Source: Flavobacteriaceae bacterium
GTDB taxonomy: Bacteria; Bacteroidota; Bacteroidia; Flavobacteriales; Flavobacteriaceae
NCBI GenBank assembly: GCA_029243245.1
Contig: JAQWSK010000008.1
Coordinates: 1 to 64,000, forward strand
DNA: 64,000 nucleotides
Direction: 5' to 3'
Shown in pieces: positions 45,632-55,359 of the stretch (position 1 is its first letter; the number at the start of each line of letters is the position of its first letter). Made by a program: the position numbers and the translations under genes. The notes under the pieces were generated by a model. That model was not told the origin of the DNA and did not search any database. It saw only the letters and a list, made by a program, of their open reading frames with translations.

Positions 45632-46630
45632 TTAGGGCACCTCAACCTCATTAACTATTTGACTAATTATGTCTTCAGTTTTAATATTTTCTGCCTCAGC
45701 TTCATAGGTTAGACCAATTCTATGACGAAGAACATCATAAATTACTGCCCTTATATCTTCAGGTATAACATATCCTCGATGTCTCAAAAACGCATGACAT
45801 TTTGAGGCAGTTGCCAAATTGATACTTCCTCTGGGTGAGGATCCAAAACTAATTAAAGGTTTCAGTTTACTTAAATTATAGTTTTCAGGGTAACGAGTAC
45901 AAAAAATCAAATCAAGAATATATTTTTCAATCTTTTCATCCATATAAACTAATCTAACTGATTCTTGAGCACTTAAAATTTGCTTAATTGTAACAACTGG
46001 CTTAATTTTTTCAAATGCTCCCTTCAAATTAGAGCGAACAATTAACTGTTCGTCTTCAATTTTAGGATAGTCAATAATCGTTTTTAACATAAATCTATCA
46101 ACCTGAGCTTCTGGTAATGGATATGTTCCTTCTTGTTCGACGGGGTTTTGAGTGGCCATCACTAAGAATGGTTCTGTAAGCTTGAATGAAGTATCTCCAA
46201 TTGTAACTTGCTTCTCCTGCATAGCTTCTAGGAGCGCTGATTGAACTTTGGCTGGAGCTCGGTTTATTTCATCAGCCAATACAAAATTGGCAAAAATTGG
46301 ACCTTTCTTTATTGAAAAATCATTCTCCTTCATGTTAAATATCATTGTTCCTATTACATCTGCTGGTAAAAGGTCTGGAGTAAACTGTATACGACTAAAA
46401 CTACCTTTAACCGATTGACTTAAAGTGTTAATTGCTAAGGTCTTTGCTAGACCTGGAACTCCTTCTAATAAAACATGCCCTTGACCTAAAAGACCAATAA
46501 GAAGTCTTTCAATCATGTTTTTTTGACCAACAATAACTTTATTCATTTCCCTTGTAAGTATATCTACAAAGGCACTTTCCTTCTCAATAATTTCATTTAT
46601 TGAATTAATATCTATGCTAGTGTTTCCCAT
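45632..46630 (-). CDS. moxR: MoxR-family AAA+ ATPase
   Basis: The enzyme, 332 residues from the ATG at 46630 (MGNTSIDINS), is a MoxR AAA+ ATPase: Walker A GVPGLAKT, Walker B FVLADEINRAPAK and sensor 1 FLVMATQNPVEQEGTYPLPEAQVDRF. Proteins of this group act as chaperones for metal insertion or complex assembly on vWA-bearing partners. It starts the operon moxR-DUF58-batX-batA-batB-batC-batD-batE. A TTG 11 codons upstream could lengthen it but lacks support. The next gene upstream, an aldo/keto reductase, is divergent. Confidence 0.93.
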   Translation of the reverse strand: MGNTSIDINSINEIIEKESAFVDILTREMNKVIVGQKNMIERLLIGLLGQGHVLLEGVPGLAKTLAINTLSQSVKGSFSRIQFTPDLLPADVIGTMIFNMKENDFSIKKGPIFANFVLADEINRAPAKVQSALLEAMQEKQVTIGDTSFKLTEPFLVMATQNPVEQEGTYPLPEAQVDRFMLKTIIDYPKIEDEQLIVRSNLKGAFEKIKPVVTIKQILSAQESVRLVYMDEKIEKYILDLIFCTRYPENYNLSKLKPLISFGSSPRGSINLATASKCHAFLRHRGYVIPEDIRAVIYDVLRHRIGLTYEAEAENIKTEDIISQIVNEVEVP

Positions 46631-46773
46631 AATATAGATTAGATTTAGAATTTGGTGCAACAAAAATGAAGATTAATTTCAGTAATTGTTGTTAATAATT
46701 GGTTAAAAAATAGAACTAGAGCCTAGCCTATGGGTACAAAGTATTATTAATTTAGGAGAAAATATAAGTTCTA

Positions 46774-47646
46774 ATGGTTAAAGAATCCGATTCTAAAATT
46801 ATTTCAGGAACAATGACCTGGGGGAAATGGGGCATGAATCTATCATTAAAAGAAATGCAAGATCTCATAGAGTACAATTTAGAATTAGGTATAAATTCAT
46901 TTGACCATGCAGATATTTATGGAGGACATACTACCGAAACTGAGTTTGGAAATGCATTTCAAATATCAAGCATACAAAGAGAAAAAATAACACTAATTAC
47001 TAAATGTGGGATCCAATATCCATCAGATTTAAGACCAATAAAAATAAAACATTACGATTATTCAGCTAAACATATCCGATTTTCAGTTGAAAATTCACTA
47101 CGAAACCTAAAAACTGAATACATTGATGTTTTTTTACTTCATAGACCAAGCCCATTAATGAATTCTAATGAAATTGGTTCTATAATTTCAGATCTTATAA
47201 ATGAAGGTAAAATAAAAGAATTTGGAGTCTCTAATTTTACAAAATCACAAATAGAATTATTAAGGGCCTCAACTAATATTAAATACAACCAAATTGAATG
47301 TTCTGCTACAAATACTGACCCATTAACTAATGGAATACTCGACTATTGTCAGTTAAAAAAAATAAATGTGATGGCATGGTCACCTTTAGGTAGTTATTTT
47401 AAAGTTTTAGATGAAAAAAAGGATCGAATTAAGTCCGTTTTAGAAAAACTATGTGAAAAGTACTCTTGCCAAGAAGATCAACTTCTTTTAGCTTGGCTCA
47501 TAAAGCATCCTGCAAAAATTAATCCTGTAATTGGAACAACAAAAAAAAAGAGGCTTCTATCCTCAGTGAAAGCAAAATTTATAAACCTTGAAATAACTGA
47601 TTGGTTTTCAATTTTAGAGGCCAGCTGGGGAAAACGTATACCTTAA
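46774..47646 (+). CDS. Aldo/keto reductase (YdhF-like)
   Basis: The 290-residue NADPH-dependent oxidoreductase has the AKR barrel. The catalytic Asp and Tyr lie in NSFDHADIYGGHTTE, the Lys in ITLITKCGIQ and the His in FLLHRPSPLM. The C-terminal cofactor loop is present (NPVIGTTKKKRL). The pattern resembles E. coli YdhF, whose natural substrate is not settled. It is followed 4 bp later by an SDR gene, so the pair may act on a common carbonyl substrate, but this is only a contextual guess. Confidence 0.87.
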   Translation: MVKESDSKIISGTMTWGKWGMNLSLKEMQDLIEYNLELGINSFDHADIYGGHTTETEFGNAFQISSIQREKITLITKCGIQYPSDLRPIKIKHYDYSAKHIRFSVENSLRNLKTEYIDVFLLHRPSPLMNSNEIGSIISDLINEGKIKEFGVSNFTKSQIELLRASTNIKYNQIECSATNTDPLTNGILDYCQLKKINVMAWSPLGSYFKVLDEKKDRIKSVLEKLCEKYSCQEDQLLLAWLIKHPAKINPVIGTTKKKRLLSSVKAKFINLEITDWFSILEASWGKRIP

Positions 47647-47650
47647 AAAT

Positions 47651-48403
47651 ATGATAAAAAAAACAATTTTAATCACAGGTGCTAGTAGTGGGATTGGATG
47701 GTCTACTGCTAACAAGCTTTCAAAAAAAGGACACTCTTTAATTTTATGTGGAAGAAATACAAATAAACTTATTGAATTATCAAATGTATTACATCCAGAC
47801 ACTCATCTTTTAACTTTTGACGTAAGAAATAAAGAAGACGTTTTCAAATCTATCTTATCAATTCCAAAAAAATTCAAAGATATTGATGTTTTAATTAATA
47901 ATGCTGGAAATGCTCATGGGTTTGCTCTCGCACATGAATCAATTGTTATAGACTGGGAAGCAATGATTGATGTAAATGTTAAAGGTCTTTTCTATGTTAC
48001 AAAAGCAATTTTGAATGACATGGTTAAAAAAAAATCAGGTCAAATAATTAATGTTGGTTCAATAGCAGGAAAAGAATCGTATCCAAAAGGAAATGTTTAT
48101 TGTGCAAGTAAAGCTGCCGTTGAAAAGTTTACAGAGGGTCTTCGTTTAGATTTAAATCCATTTGGCATTAGAGTTAGTGCAGTTCATCCAGGGTTAGTAG
48201 CTACAAATTTTTCAAATGTTAGATTCAAAGGAGATAAAGAAAGAGCTAAAAAAGTTTATGAAGGTTTTACCCCTTTATCTGCAAATGATGTGGCTGATTG
48301 TATTTGTTATATGATTGAAGCCCCAAAGCATGTTAATATAGCAGATTTAACAATTTTACCTACCGACCAGGCTAGTGCATATGTCTTAAATAAATCAGAT
48401 TAA
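47651..48403 (+). CDS. Short-chain dehydrogenase/reductase (YdfG-like)
   Basis: The 250-residue enzyme is a classical SDR. TGASSGIGWSTANKL binds NAD(P), NNAG lies in VLINNAGNAHGFA, and the catalytic Ser and YxxxK are in INVGSIAGKESYPKGNVYCA with YCASKAA. The closest pattern I recognise is YdfG-type NADP-dependent 3-hydroxy acid/serine dehydrogenases. It follows the aldo/keto reductase by 4 bp and ends exactly at the stop of convergent hflX (48403/48404). Confidence 0.88.
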   Translation: MIKKTILITGASSGIGWSTANKLSKKGHSLILCGRNTNKLIELSNVLHPDTHLLTFDVRNKEDVFKSILSIPKKFKDIDVLINNAGNAHGFALAHESIVIDWEAMIDVNVKGLFYVTKAILNDMVKKKSGQIINVGSIAGKESYPKGNVYCASKAAVEKFTEGLRLDLNPFGIRVSAVHPGLVATNFSNVRFKGDKERAKKVYEGFTPLSANDVADCICYMIEAPKHVNIADLTILPTDQASAYVLNKSD

Positions 48404-49615
48404 TTAATATTCGTCTAGACCCTCTGGATATAAAAAATGATTATACGGGAATCTAGTTACGTGAATTTCTCGAACAGTGTTGTATACCTTCTCTCTAAAC
48501 TTTTTAAAATTATCTTTTTGAAGGGCTGATATAAATACGCTTTTATCATTATTTTTACTAAACCATGAAGCTTCCAACTCTTCAATTGTATAATTACTTT
48601 TTGTCTTTTTTATAATTAAATCGTCTGGATCCCATAGTTCTGGTTTATAGGCATCAATCTTATTAAAAACCATTAATGTAGGTTTGTCTATACTTTTTAT
48701 GTCTTGTAAAATTTGATTTACAGACTCAATATGATCTTCAAAATTAGCATGCGATATATCAACTATATGTAATAATAAATCAGCCTCTTGAACTTCATCT
48801 AGAGTGCTTTTAAATGATTCAACTAACTGAGTTGGAAGCTTTCTTATAAACCCTACTGTATCACTAAGTAAAAATGGAAGGTTACCAATTACAACTTTAC
48901 GGACTGTTGTATCTAATGTAGCAAATAACTTGTTTTCAGCAAAAACATGACTTTTTGAAATCACATTCATTAGTGTTGACTTTCCAACATTTGTATATCC
49001 AACTAATGCTACTCTGACAAGCTCTCCTCTATTTCCTCTTTGAGTAGCCATTTGCTTATCTATAAGCATTAACTTTTTTTTTAGAAGTGATATTTTATCT
49101 CTTACTATTCTTCTATCCGTTTCAATTTCTGTTTCACCTGGACCTCTCATTCCAATTCCCCCTCGTTGCCTCTCAAGATGTGACCAAAGCCCTTTTAAAC
49201 GAGGAAGTAAGTATTGATACTGAGCTAATTCAACCTGTGTTCTTGCATAACTTGTTTTAGCTCGTTGAGCAAAAATATCAAGTATCAAACCAGTTCGATC
49301 TAATATTTTACAGCGAAGCAATTTCTCTATATTATTTTGTTGAGCAGGAGATAATTCATCATCAAAAACAACTGTACTTACTTCATGTTCATCAACAAAG
49401 AGTTCAACTTCAGATAATTTTCCACTACCAATAAAAGTTTTTGGATTCGGTAAGCTTGTTTTCTGCGTAAATCGCTTTATTACCTCTCCTCCTGCGGTAA
49501 AAGACAAAAACTCAAGCTCATCTAGGTACTCCTTTGATTTACGCTCGTTTTGTTGAGGAGTTATAACTCCAACTAAAACTGTCTTTTCATAGACTAATGA
49601 TTTTTGTTCAATCAT
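48404..49615 (-). CDS. hflX: Ribosome-associated GTPase HflX
   Basis: The 403-residue protein is a translational GTPase-like factor that binds the 50S subunit and rescues stalled or heat-damaged ribosomes. The HflX-specific N domain (about 1-165) includes the glycine-rich loop RLKGLWSHLERQRGGIGMRG followed by PGETEIETDRR. The G domain has G1 GYTNVGKST, G3 DTVGF and G4 FNKIDAY. Length is normal. It overlaps lpxH by 8 bp at its start and is the last gene of metB-lpxH-hflX. Confidence 0.94.
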   Translation of the reverse strand: MIEQKSLVYEKTVLVGVITPQQNERKSKEYLDELEFLSFTAGGEVIKRFTQKTSLPNPKTFIGSGKLSEVELFVDEHEVSTVVFDDELSPAQQNNIEKLLRCKILDRTGLILDIFAQRAKTSYARTQVELAQYQYLLPRLKGLWSHLERQRGGIGMRGPGETEIETDRRIVRDKISLLKKKLMLIDKQMATQRGNRGELVRVALVGYTNVGKSTLMNVISKSHVFAENKLFATLDTTVRKVVIGNLPFLLSDTVGFIRKLPTQLVESFKSTLDEVQEADLLLHIVDISHANFEDHIESVNQILQDIKSIDKPTLMVFNKIDAYKPELWDPDDLIIKKTKSNYTIEELEASWFSKNNDKSVFISALQKDNFKKFREKVYNTVREIHVTRFPYNHFLYPEGLDEY

Positions 49616-50381
49616 TATGAGATTTCCAAGTTTTTAATAATAGGTTATCAAGAGTAAGTTCAGCATAAGTATAATGATTAATCCAATCTCCTAAATTAAT
49701 ATAACGAAATTTTTCCGTGGGAAGATCTATTGGTCGATGTGTATGACCAAAAACATAAAAGTTTCTGGATTTTTCATTTTCTTTTTTTAATATATATTTA
49801 AAAATAATTTCTTTTTCAGGTCCATGACATATAACATTATCATCACCAGAAATCAACTTATTATTTATGGATAAATACTGAGCCAGCTTAACTCCAATAT
49901 CAGGATGAATCCATCTAAATAGAAATTTTGAAATCGAATTAGTAAAAATCTTTTTCATTCTTTTATATCCATTATCTCCTGGACCAAGACCATCTCCATG
50001 GCCAATTAAAAAGGACTTACCATTAATGTAAAACTCTTGAGGTTTATGAAATACTTGTATACCAAGTTCAGTGATAAAATAGTCTTCCATCCATAAGTCA
50101 TGGTTACCTACAAAAAAATATATAGGAATACCATTATCAGACATACTGGCAAGTTTTCCAAGAATTCTTACAAAACCTTTTGGAACAACAGACTTATATT
50201 CAAACCAAAAATCAAAAAGATCACCTACAAGAAATAAAGCACCTATATCTTTTTCAATAAAATTGAGCCATTTGATAAATTTATTTTCCCTAATTCTACT
50301 AGATTCTGCTGATGGAGCACCAAAATGTTGGTCAGATGCAAAATAGACTTTTTTAGTTTCTGAAAAAGATAAAGTAATCAT
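49608..50381 (-). CDS. lpxH: UDP-2,3-diacylglucosamine diphosphatase
   Basis: The 257-residue metallophosphoesterase hydrolyses UDP-2,3-diacylglucosamine to lipid X in lipid A synthesis, on the cytoplasmic face of the inner membrane. The two-metal site is built from ASDQHFG, VGDLFDFWFEY, VGNHDLWMEDYF, GHGDGLGPGD and FGHTHRP, in the LpxH order. No signal peptide is seen. It lies 21 bp after metB and overlaps hflX by 8 bp. Its presence confirms a Gram-negative outer membrane. Confidence 0.88.
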   Translation of the reverse strand: MITLSFSETKKVYFASDQHFGAPSAESSRIRENKFIKWLNFIEKDIGALFLVGDLFDFWFEYKSVVPKGFVRILGKLASMSDNGIPIYFFVGNHDLWMEDYFITELGIQVFHKPQEFYINGKSFLIGHGDGLGPGDNGYKRMKKIFTNSISKFLFRWIHPDIGVKLAQYLSINNKLISGDDNVICHGPEKEIIFKYILKKENEKSRNFYVFGHTHRPIDLPTEKFRYINLGDWINHYTYAELTLDNLLLKTWKSHND

Positions 50382-50402
50382 TGCTTACAAAGATAGGAAA
50401 GC

Positions 50403-51557
50403 TTAACAATTAAGAGCTTGGTCAATATCATCAATCAAATCCTGAGAATCTTCTATTCCAACACTAAGCCTGATTAAAGAGTCTTGAACTCCGCTTTTCT
50501 CTCTCAATTGTTTTGGAATTGATGCATGGGTCATACTTGCTGGGTGACCTGCCAGACTCTCAACTCCACCAAGAGATTCTGCTAAAGTAAAAATTTTCAA
50601 ATTTTCTATTATTTTTATAGCCCTTTGATAATTGGAGCTTTTAGTAATAAAAGAAATCATCCCTCCAAAATCTTTCATTTGTTTTTTTGCTACTGAATGA
50701 TTTAAATGATTAACAAAACCTGGCCAAAATACTCTTTCAATCAAAGGGCTTTGGTTTAAAAATTCTGCAATTTTTCTACCATTATAACAATGACGCTCCA
50801 TTCTTACTGCTAAAGTTTTAATACCTCTTAGAGTAAGAAAGCAATCCATTGGTCCTGGTACAGCGCCGCTTGCATTTTGAATAAAACGGAGACGCTCTTC
50901 TAAATCATCAGAATTTACAATTAATGCTCCTAAAATTACATCACTATGACCAGCAATATATTTTGTTGCAGAATGCATAACAATATCAGCCCCTAATAAA
51001 AGTGGATTCTGCAAGTACGGTGATGCGAATGTATTATCAACTGCTAACAAAATATCATTTGCCTGAGCTATAAAACTTACAGCTTGAATATCTACAATAT
51101 TCATCATTGGATTAGTAGGTGTCTCAACCCAGATCAATTTAGTTTTATTATTGATTTTAGATTTTATTTCTTGTGTATTCTGTAAATTAACAAAATGAAA
51201 ACTGAGATCAAAAATTTCAAAAACTTTAACGAATAATCTATATGAGCCCCCATATAAGTCATGAGTAGCAATTACCTCATCACCCGGTTTTAATAATTTA
51301 AGTACTGCATCCATAGCAGCTAGACCTGACCCAAAAGCCAAGCCATGTTTTCCACTTTCAATACTAGCCAATGCATTTTCAAGAGCAGTTCTGGTAGGGT
51401 TGTGTGTTCTACTGTATTCATAACCTTTATGACCTCCTGGTGTTGTTTGTGCGTAGGTAGAAGTTTGGTAAATAGGAGGCATAACTGCTCCATATGATTT
51501 GTCAAGCTTTTGTCCACCGTGTATAACTCTGGAATTAAAATGCAAATTTTTCTTCAT
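50403..51557 (-). CDS. metB: Cystathionine gamma-synthase / trans-sulfuration PLP enzyme
   Basis: The enzyme, 384 residues from ATG 51557, is a Cys/Met-metabolism PLP protein. The cofactor Lys lies in MHSATKYIAGHSDVILG. SRTHNPTRTALE, the SGLAAMDAV loop and the TPTNPMM segment are characteristic. The order of motifs fits gamma-synthase or gamma-lyase; the family members cannot be separated with certainty by eye. A TTG upstream at 51566 adds three residues and is not needed. It starts the group metB-lpxH-hflX. Confidence 0.82.
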   Translation of the reverse strand: MKKNLHFNSRVIHGGQKLDKSYGAVMPPIYQTSTYAQTTPGGHKGYEYSRTHNPTRTALENALASIESGKHGLAFGSGLAAMDAVLKLLKPGDEVIATHDLYGGSYRLFVKVFEIFDLSFHFVNLQNTQEIKSKINNKTKLIWVETPTNPMMNIVDIQAVSFIAQANDILLAVDNTFASPYLQNPLLLGADIVMHSATKYIAGHSDVILGALIVNSDDLEERLRFIQNASGAVPGPMDCFLTLRGIKTLAVRMERHCYNGRKIAEFLNQSPLIERVFWPGFVNHLNHSVAKKQMKDFGGMISFITKSSNYQRAIKIIENLKIFTLAESLGGVESLAGHPASMTHASIPKQLREKSGVQDSLIRLSVGIEDSQDLIDDIDQALNC

Positions 51558-51580
51558 AAAAACCAACTTTAAAATTTAAA

Positions 51581-51588
51581 CAAATGTA
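51581..51588 (-). promoter_or_regulatory. Probable -7 box of metB-lpxH-hflX
   Basis: The minus strand reads TACATTTG, matching TAnnTTTG, 23 nt before the metB ATG at 51557. The region up to the divergent ArsC-like gene holds no clear TTG box. Confidence 0.45.
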
Positions 51589-51659
51589 TTTGATTTTACC
51601 ATAAATGTAATCTCATATTACTAAAATACATTTTCTTTGTATATGAAAAATATACTCAC

Positions 51660-52019
51660 ATGCTTGCTTTTTATCATTTAAAGAACTGCTCGTCTTGTAA
51701 AAGAATTATAAAAGAACTCGGCATAGGTGATTTCATAAATTTGATAGATATAAAAAATAATCCAATCTCAGAAAATGAACTTCAATTATTTAAGTCTTTA
51801 TCTGGAAGTTATGAGTCGTTATTCAGTAAAAAAGCACAATTGTATAATAAAAGGATGCTGAAAGAAAAGAATCTTACTGAGAATGATTATAAAAAACTCA
51901 TCTTAGAGCATTATACTTTTTTAAAAAGACCAATTTTAGTGTTCAATAAAAATATATTTGTGGGAAATTCCTCAAAAATAATTCAACAAGCAAAAGAAGT
52001 ATTAGATGGACAAAAATAA
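51660..52019 (+). CDS. ArsC/Spx-family protein
   Basis: The 119-residue protein has a thioredoxin-like fold of the ArsC family. The N terminus YHLKNCSSCKRIIKEL carries CSSC, a CxxC redox pair, rather than the CxxS typical of arsenate reductase. KRPILVFNKNIFVGNSSK holds the family's Arg-Pro loop. This fits small ArsC/Spx-like thiol oxidoreductases. No arsenic genes are adjacent, so arsenate reduction is not supported by context. It overlaps the following transporter by 14 bp. Confidence 0.78.
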   Translation: MLAFYHLKNCSSCKRIIKELGIGDFINLIDIKNNPISENELQLFKSLSGSYESLFSKKAQLYNKRMLKEKNLTENDYKKLILEHYTFLKRPILVFNKNIFVGNSSKIIQQAKEVLDGQK

Positions 52020-52896
52020 AATTCTGGCTCTACTTGCTGCTCTCATTGCAACAACTATATATGGATTGAACCATACTATTGCTAAAGTAGTTATGCCTCA
52101 TCATATTGGGGCCTTTGGGTTTATACAGTTAAGGCTAATGGGTGCTGGTTTTATTTTTTTAATTGTTAGTTTTTTCGCACCCAAACAAAAAATTGATACT
52201 GCCGATTATCTAAGATTATTTTTTGCTGCTCTACTTGGTATGTGTATTAACATGTTAATGTTTTTTAAAGGTTTGGAGCTTTCTACACCAATAAATAGTA
52301 GTGTGATAATAACTTTAACACCATTAATAGTCTTAGTGCTATCCTATATTTTTTTGAAAGAAAAAATGGGGGTTTTAAAACTTGGAGGAATTTTTATTGG
52401 TTTTGTTGGAGCAGTTATATTGACATTTTATGGTAAAAAAGTAAGTGCAAATGCTCCAAATGTTATGTTAGGAAATATTATGTTTCTAATTAATGCCTCT
52501 GCCTTTGCAGGCTATTTAGTCGTATCAAAACCACTTACACAAAAATATAATATTCTAGTGATACTTAAATGGATGTTCTTAATTGGTATTATTTTATCTT
52601 TTCCAATTACTCAGTCCGAGTTTAGAACCGTAGAATGGACCCTACTTCCTTTTGAAGCTATTTGGAGAATGTCTTTTGTTGTTATAGGAACAACATTTTT
52701 AACTTATCTACTAAACATCTATGCTCTCAAAACTCTTCCAGCATCTACAATAGGAGCATTCATTTATTTACAACCACTAATTGCTATTATTTACGCTATA
52801 ATATCTGGAAATGACACACTAGATTTAGTCAAAATTATTGCAATACTTCTTGTCTTTTCCGGAGTTGCTTTGGCATCCTCAAAAATAAAAAAATAA
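52006..52896 (+). CDS. EamA-family (drug/metabolite) transporter
   Basis: The 296-residue inner-membrane protein shows ten predicted helices in two EamA repeats: residues about 1-140 (ALLAALIATTIYGLNHTI, ITLTPLIVLVLSYIFLKEKM) and 150-290 (LGNIMFLINASAFAGYLVV, FIYLQPLIAIIYAIISG). Such transporters move small metabolites out of the cell; the substrate is unknown. It starts inside the 3' end of the ArsC-like gene. The convergent GMC small-subunit gene ends 9 bp downstream. Confidence 0.87.
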   Translation: MDKNKILALLAALIATTIYGLNHTIAKVVMPHHIGAFGFIQLRLMGAGFIFLIVSFFAPKQKIDTADYLRLFFAALLGMCINMLMFFKGLELSTPINSSVIITLTPLIVLVLSYIFLKEKMGVLKLGGIFIGFVGAVILTFYGKKVSANAPNVMLGNIMFLINASAFAGYLVVSKPLTQKYNILVILKWMFLIGIILSFPITQSEFRTVEWTLLPFEAIWRMSFVVIGTTFLTYLLNIYALKTLPASTIGAFIYLQPLIAIIYAIISGNDTLDLVKIIAILLVFSGVALASSKIKK

Positions 52897-52905
52897 ATTA
52901 TTTAC

Positions 52906-53532
52906 CTATAATGAATATGCAATTCCTCCAGTAGCCTCTTGTAGGTCAACGCATCCTTTATGTTCCCCAGGTATTGGACGATAATCAAGGATATTTTCTC
53001 CTATGTATTCATTTAATTTAAATGCTCTTACACCCCAATCGCGAAGACTAATAGTCGCTTTATACGCCATAGCTTCCTCTGTAAGTTTTACAGAATCTAA
53101 TTTGTTATCTAATAAATTATTCCACTCTTTAGTTTTATGATCTTCAGCCATAAGAAACTTTTTCAATTGATTTTCATAATCGGCAGTAGTTATTTTTGAA
53201 ATACTAGACTTTGATGCTACATTTTGAGTGTTTGTAATTAATGTATTTAAAAATCTAACTGATTTGTCTTTAGCCTGTTCATTCCATGCTATGGAAGCAA
53301 ATGTATCAATATACCTAACAAGATTTAATTCATATGCTCCAGGAACATCCGAGGTCTTAGGAATTATTATATCCAACATTTTAGACATATACTCAATTTG
53401 ATCAATTTTAAAAAACTTAGGGTTCCAGTCAATTTCTGATTGACAGTTATGAAACAATCCAATAACAGTCGGTGTTAGAGTAATGGTTCCGAGTGATAAA
53501 CCAATTTTTTTTAATGCTTTTCTTCGTTTCAT
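52906..53532 (-). CDS. Gluconate 2-dehydrogenase subunit 3-like protein, Tat-exported
   Basis: The 208-residue protein is the small subunit that accompanies periplasmic GMC dehydrogenases. It has a twin-arginine signal (MKRRKALKKIGLSLGTITLT), so it folds in the cytoplasm and is exported by Tat, probably carrying the GMC subunit with it. MLDIIIPKTSDVPGAYEL (about 52-69) is typical of this subunit family. No cytochrome c subunit is encoded next to it, so the electron acceptor is unknown. It follows the GMC gene by 9 bp. Confidence 0.85.
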   Translation of the reverse strand: MKRRKALKKIGLSLGTITLTPTVIGLFHNCQSEIDWNPKFFKIDQIEYMSKMLDIIIPKTSDVPGAYELNLVRYIDTFASIAWNEQAKDKSVRFLNTLITNTQNVASKSSISKITTADYENQLKKFLMAEDHKTKEWNNLLDNKLDSVKLTEEAMAYKATISLRDWGVRAFKLNEYIGENILDYRPIPGEHKGCVDLQEATGGIAYSL

Positions 53533-53541
53533 TATGCTGAA

Positions 53542-55236
53542 TTATATATTCATTTTTTTAAGTTGTTCAACTGCATGATTTGCAGCTCTTGCTGTCAAGG
53601 CCATGTATGTTAGAGATGGGTTTGTACAGCCTGCAGAGGTCATTGCGGATCCATCAGTAACATATACATTTGGCACACTATGTAACTGATTATTTCCGTT
53701 TAATACAGATGTTTTTGGATCATTTCCCATTCTAGCTGTACCCATTTCATGAATACCATTGCCAAAATTATATATCCTATCGTTTCCTTTAACATTATTA
53801 AATCCTGCAGTTTCTAACATTTCAATTGCTTGTTCCTGCATATCTTTCCTCATGTTTAATTCATTTTCTTTCATTTCAGCATCAAAAGTAACTGTAGGTA
53901 ATCCCCACTTGTCATATTTATCGTAATCTAAAATCAATTTATTATCATGATAAGGTAAAATTTCACCAAAACCACCTAGTCCCATAGCCCAATCACCAGG
54001 TTTTAAAATAGCTTCTTTAAATTTTGCTCCATATGCTAGTTCTTTTACGTTATGTGACCAGCCATATCGCCCTCCACCTCCTTGATAACCATAGCCTCTA
54101 ATAAAATCTTTCTGATTAGTTTTTCCGCCTAAATTTCTAAATCTTGGAATATATATACCATTAGGTCGTCGGCCAGTATAGTATTTATCTTTAAAGCCAT
54201 CATGTTGTCCGCTAGCTCCAACTTGGAAATGATGATCCATCAAATTATGGCCTAATTCTTCAGAATCATTACCCATACCATTAGGGAAGCGATCTGATTT
54301 TGATTGCATTAATATTGAAGTGGAAGCTACAGTTGAGGCACACAAGAAAATAACTTTTGCTGAATATTCTATAGTTTCATTTGATTCTGAATCTATAATT
54401 CTCACTCCAGTAGCACATTTTTTATCTTCATCATAGATAACCTCTGTAACGATAGAGTTGGGTCTTAACTTCATGTTTCCTGTAGCTTCAGCAGCAGGAA
54501 GTGTAGATGAGTTCGAGCTGAAATAGGCTCCAAACGGACAACCACGTCTACATCTATTTCTATACTGGCATGAAACTCTCCCTAAGCCTGGTTTTGTACC
54601 TTCTGTAATATGTGCAGTTCTTCCTATAGTTAAAAGACGATCATCATATTTTTCATTAAGTGATTTTTTTAATTCTTCCTCCACACAATGAAGTTCCATT
54701 GCTTTCAAAAATTTTGAATCTGGTAAATGAGAAAGTCCCAGGTACTCTCCACTAACACCTATATATTCCTCTACATATTCATACCATGGCGCTAAATCTT
54801 TATATCTAATTGGCCAGTCTACAGCTATACCATCTTTTAAATTAGCCTCAAAATCAAAATCACTAAGCCTATAGACTTGCCTGCCCCATAATAGTGATCT
54901 ACCCCCAACGTGATATCCTCGAATCCAGTTAAATGGTTTTTTTTCATTATATGGATGTTCATTGTCATCAACAAAAAAGTGCTTTGTTGATTCCGAATTA
55001 ACATAACCTGTTCTGCTTTGTTTAGGTTGACGCTTTCTTATTTCTTGGGTAATTATATCTCCAGCAGGATAATCCCAATGATCATCATTCATTGTTGAAT
55101 AATCCTCTACATGCTTTACCATAGGTCCTCTTTCAAGAACAAGGGTTTTCAACCCTTTTTCACATAATTCTTTTGCTGCCCATCCTCCACTGACTCCAGT
55201 TCCAACCACTATAGCATCATAATTGTTTTTAATCAT
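53542..55236 (-). CDS. GMC-family FAD sugar dehydrogenase
   Basis: The 564-residue flavoprotein oxidises a sugar or alcohol group. FAD binding is at 8-24 (IVVGTGVSGGWAAKEL) with LVLERG, and GYHVGGRSLLWGRQ at 107-120. The active-site His is in GNGIHEMGTARMG (H496) and the partner Asn in CTNPSLTY (N539). A cysteine group CQYRNRCRRGC (223-233) may hold a disulfide or metal. No signal peptide is present; export should depend on the Tat signal of the small subunit 9 bp downstream. Context points to C3 oxidation of sugars, but this is inferred. Confidence 0.88.
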   Translation of the reverse strand: MIKNNYDAIVVGTGVSGGWAAKELCEKGLKTLVLERGPMVKHVEDYSTMNDDHWDYPAGDIITQEIRKRQPKQSRTGYVNSESTKHFFVDDNEHPYNEKKPFNWIRGYHVGGRSLLWGRQVYRLSDFDFEANLKDGIAVDWPIRYKDLAPWYEYVEEYIGVSGEYLGLSHLPDSKFLKAMELHCVEEELKKSLNEKYDDRLLTIGRTAHITEGTKPGLGRVSCQYRNRCRRGCPFGAYFSSNSSTLPAAEATGNMKLRPNSIVTEVIYDEDKKCATGVRIIDSESNETIEYSAKVIFLCASTVASTSILMQSKSDRFPNGMGNDSEELGHNLMDHHFQVGASGQHDGFKDKYYTGRRPNGIYIPRFRNLGGKTNQKDFIRGYGYQGGGGRYGWSHNVKELAYGAKFKEAILKPGDWAMGLGGFGEILPYHDNKLILDYDKYDKWGLPTVTFDAEMKENELNMRKDMQEQAIEMLETAGFNNVKGNDRIYNFGNGIHEMGTARMGNDPKTSVLNGNNQLHSVPNVYVTDGSAMTSAGCTNPSLTYMALTARAANHAVEQLKKMNI

Positions 55237-55359
55237 CTATTAATTTTTTTATAATTCTTAATTCTAGTTTTTTATAAAAAATATTTTTCAAATTACAAAT
55301 TTTTATCAACCTACTTTCTTTTAAAAGATGATTAATTTATCCATAAAAATAATAACATG

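Noticed and set aside
51660-52019. Arsenate reductase
   Set aside because: The CSSC motif and lack of ars genes do not support arsenate as substrate; only family membership is kept.
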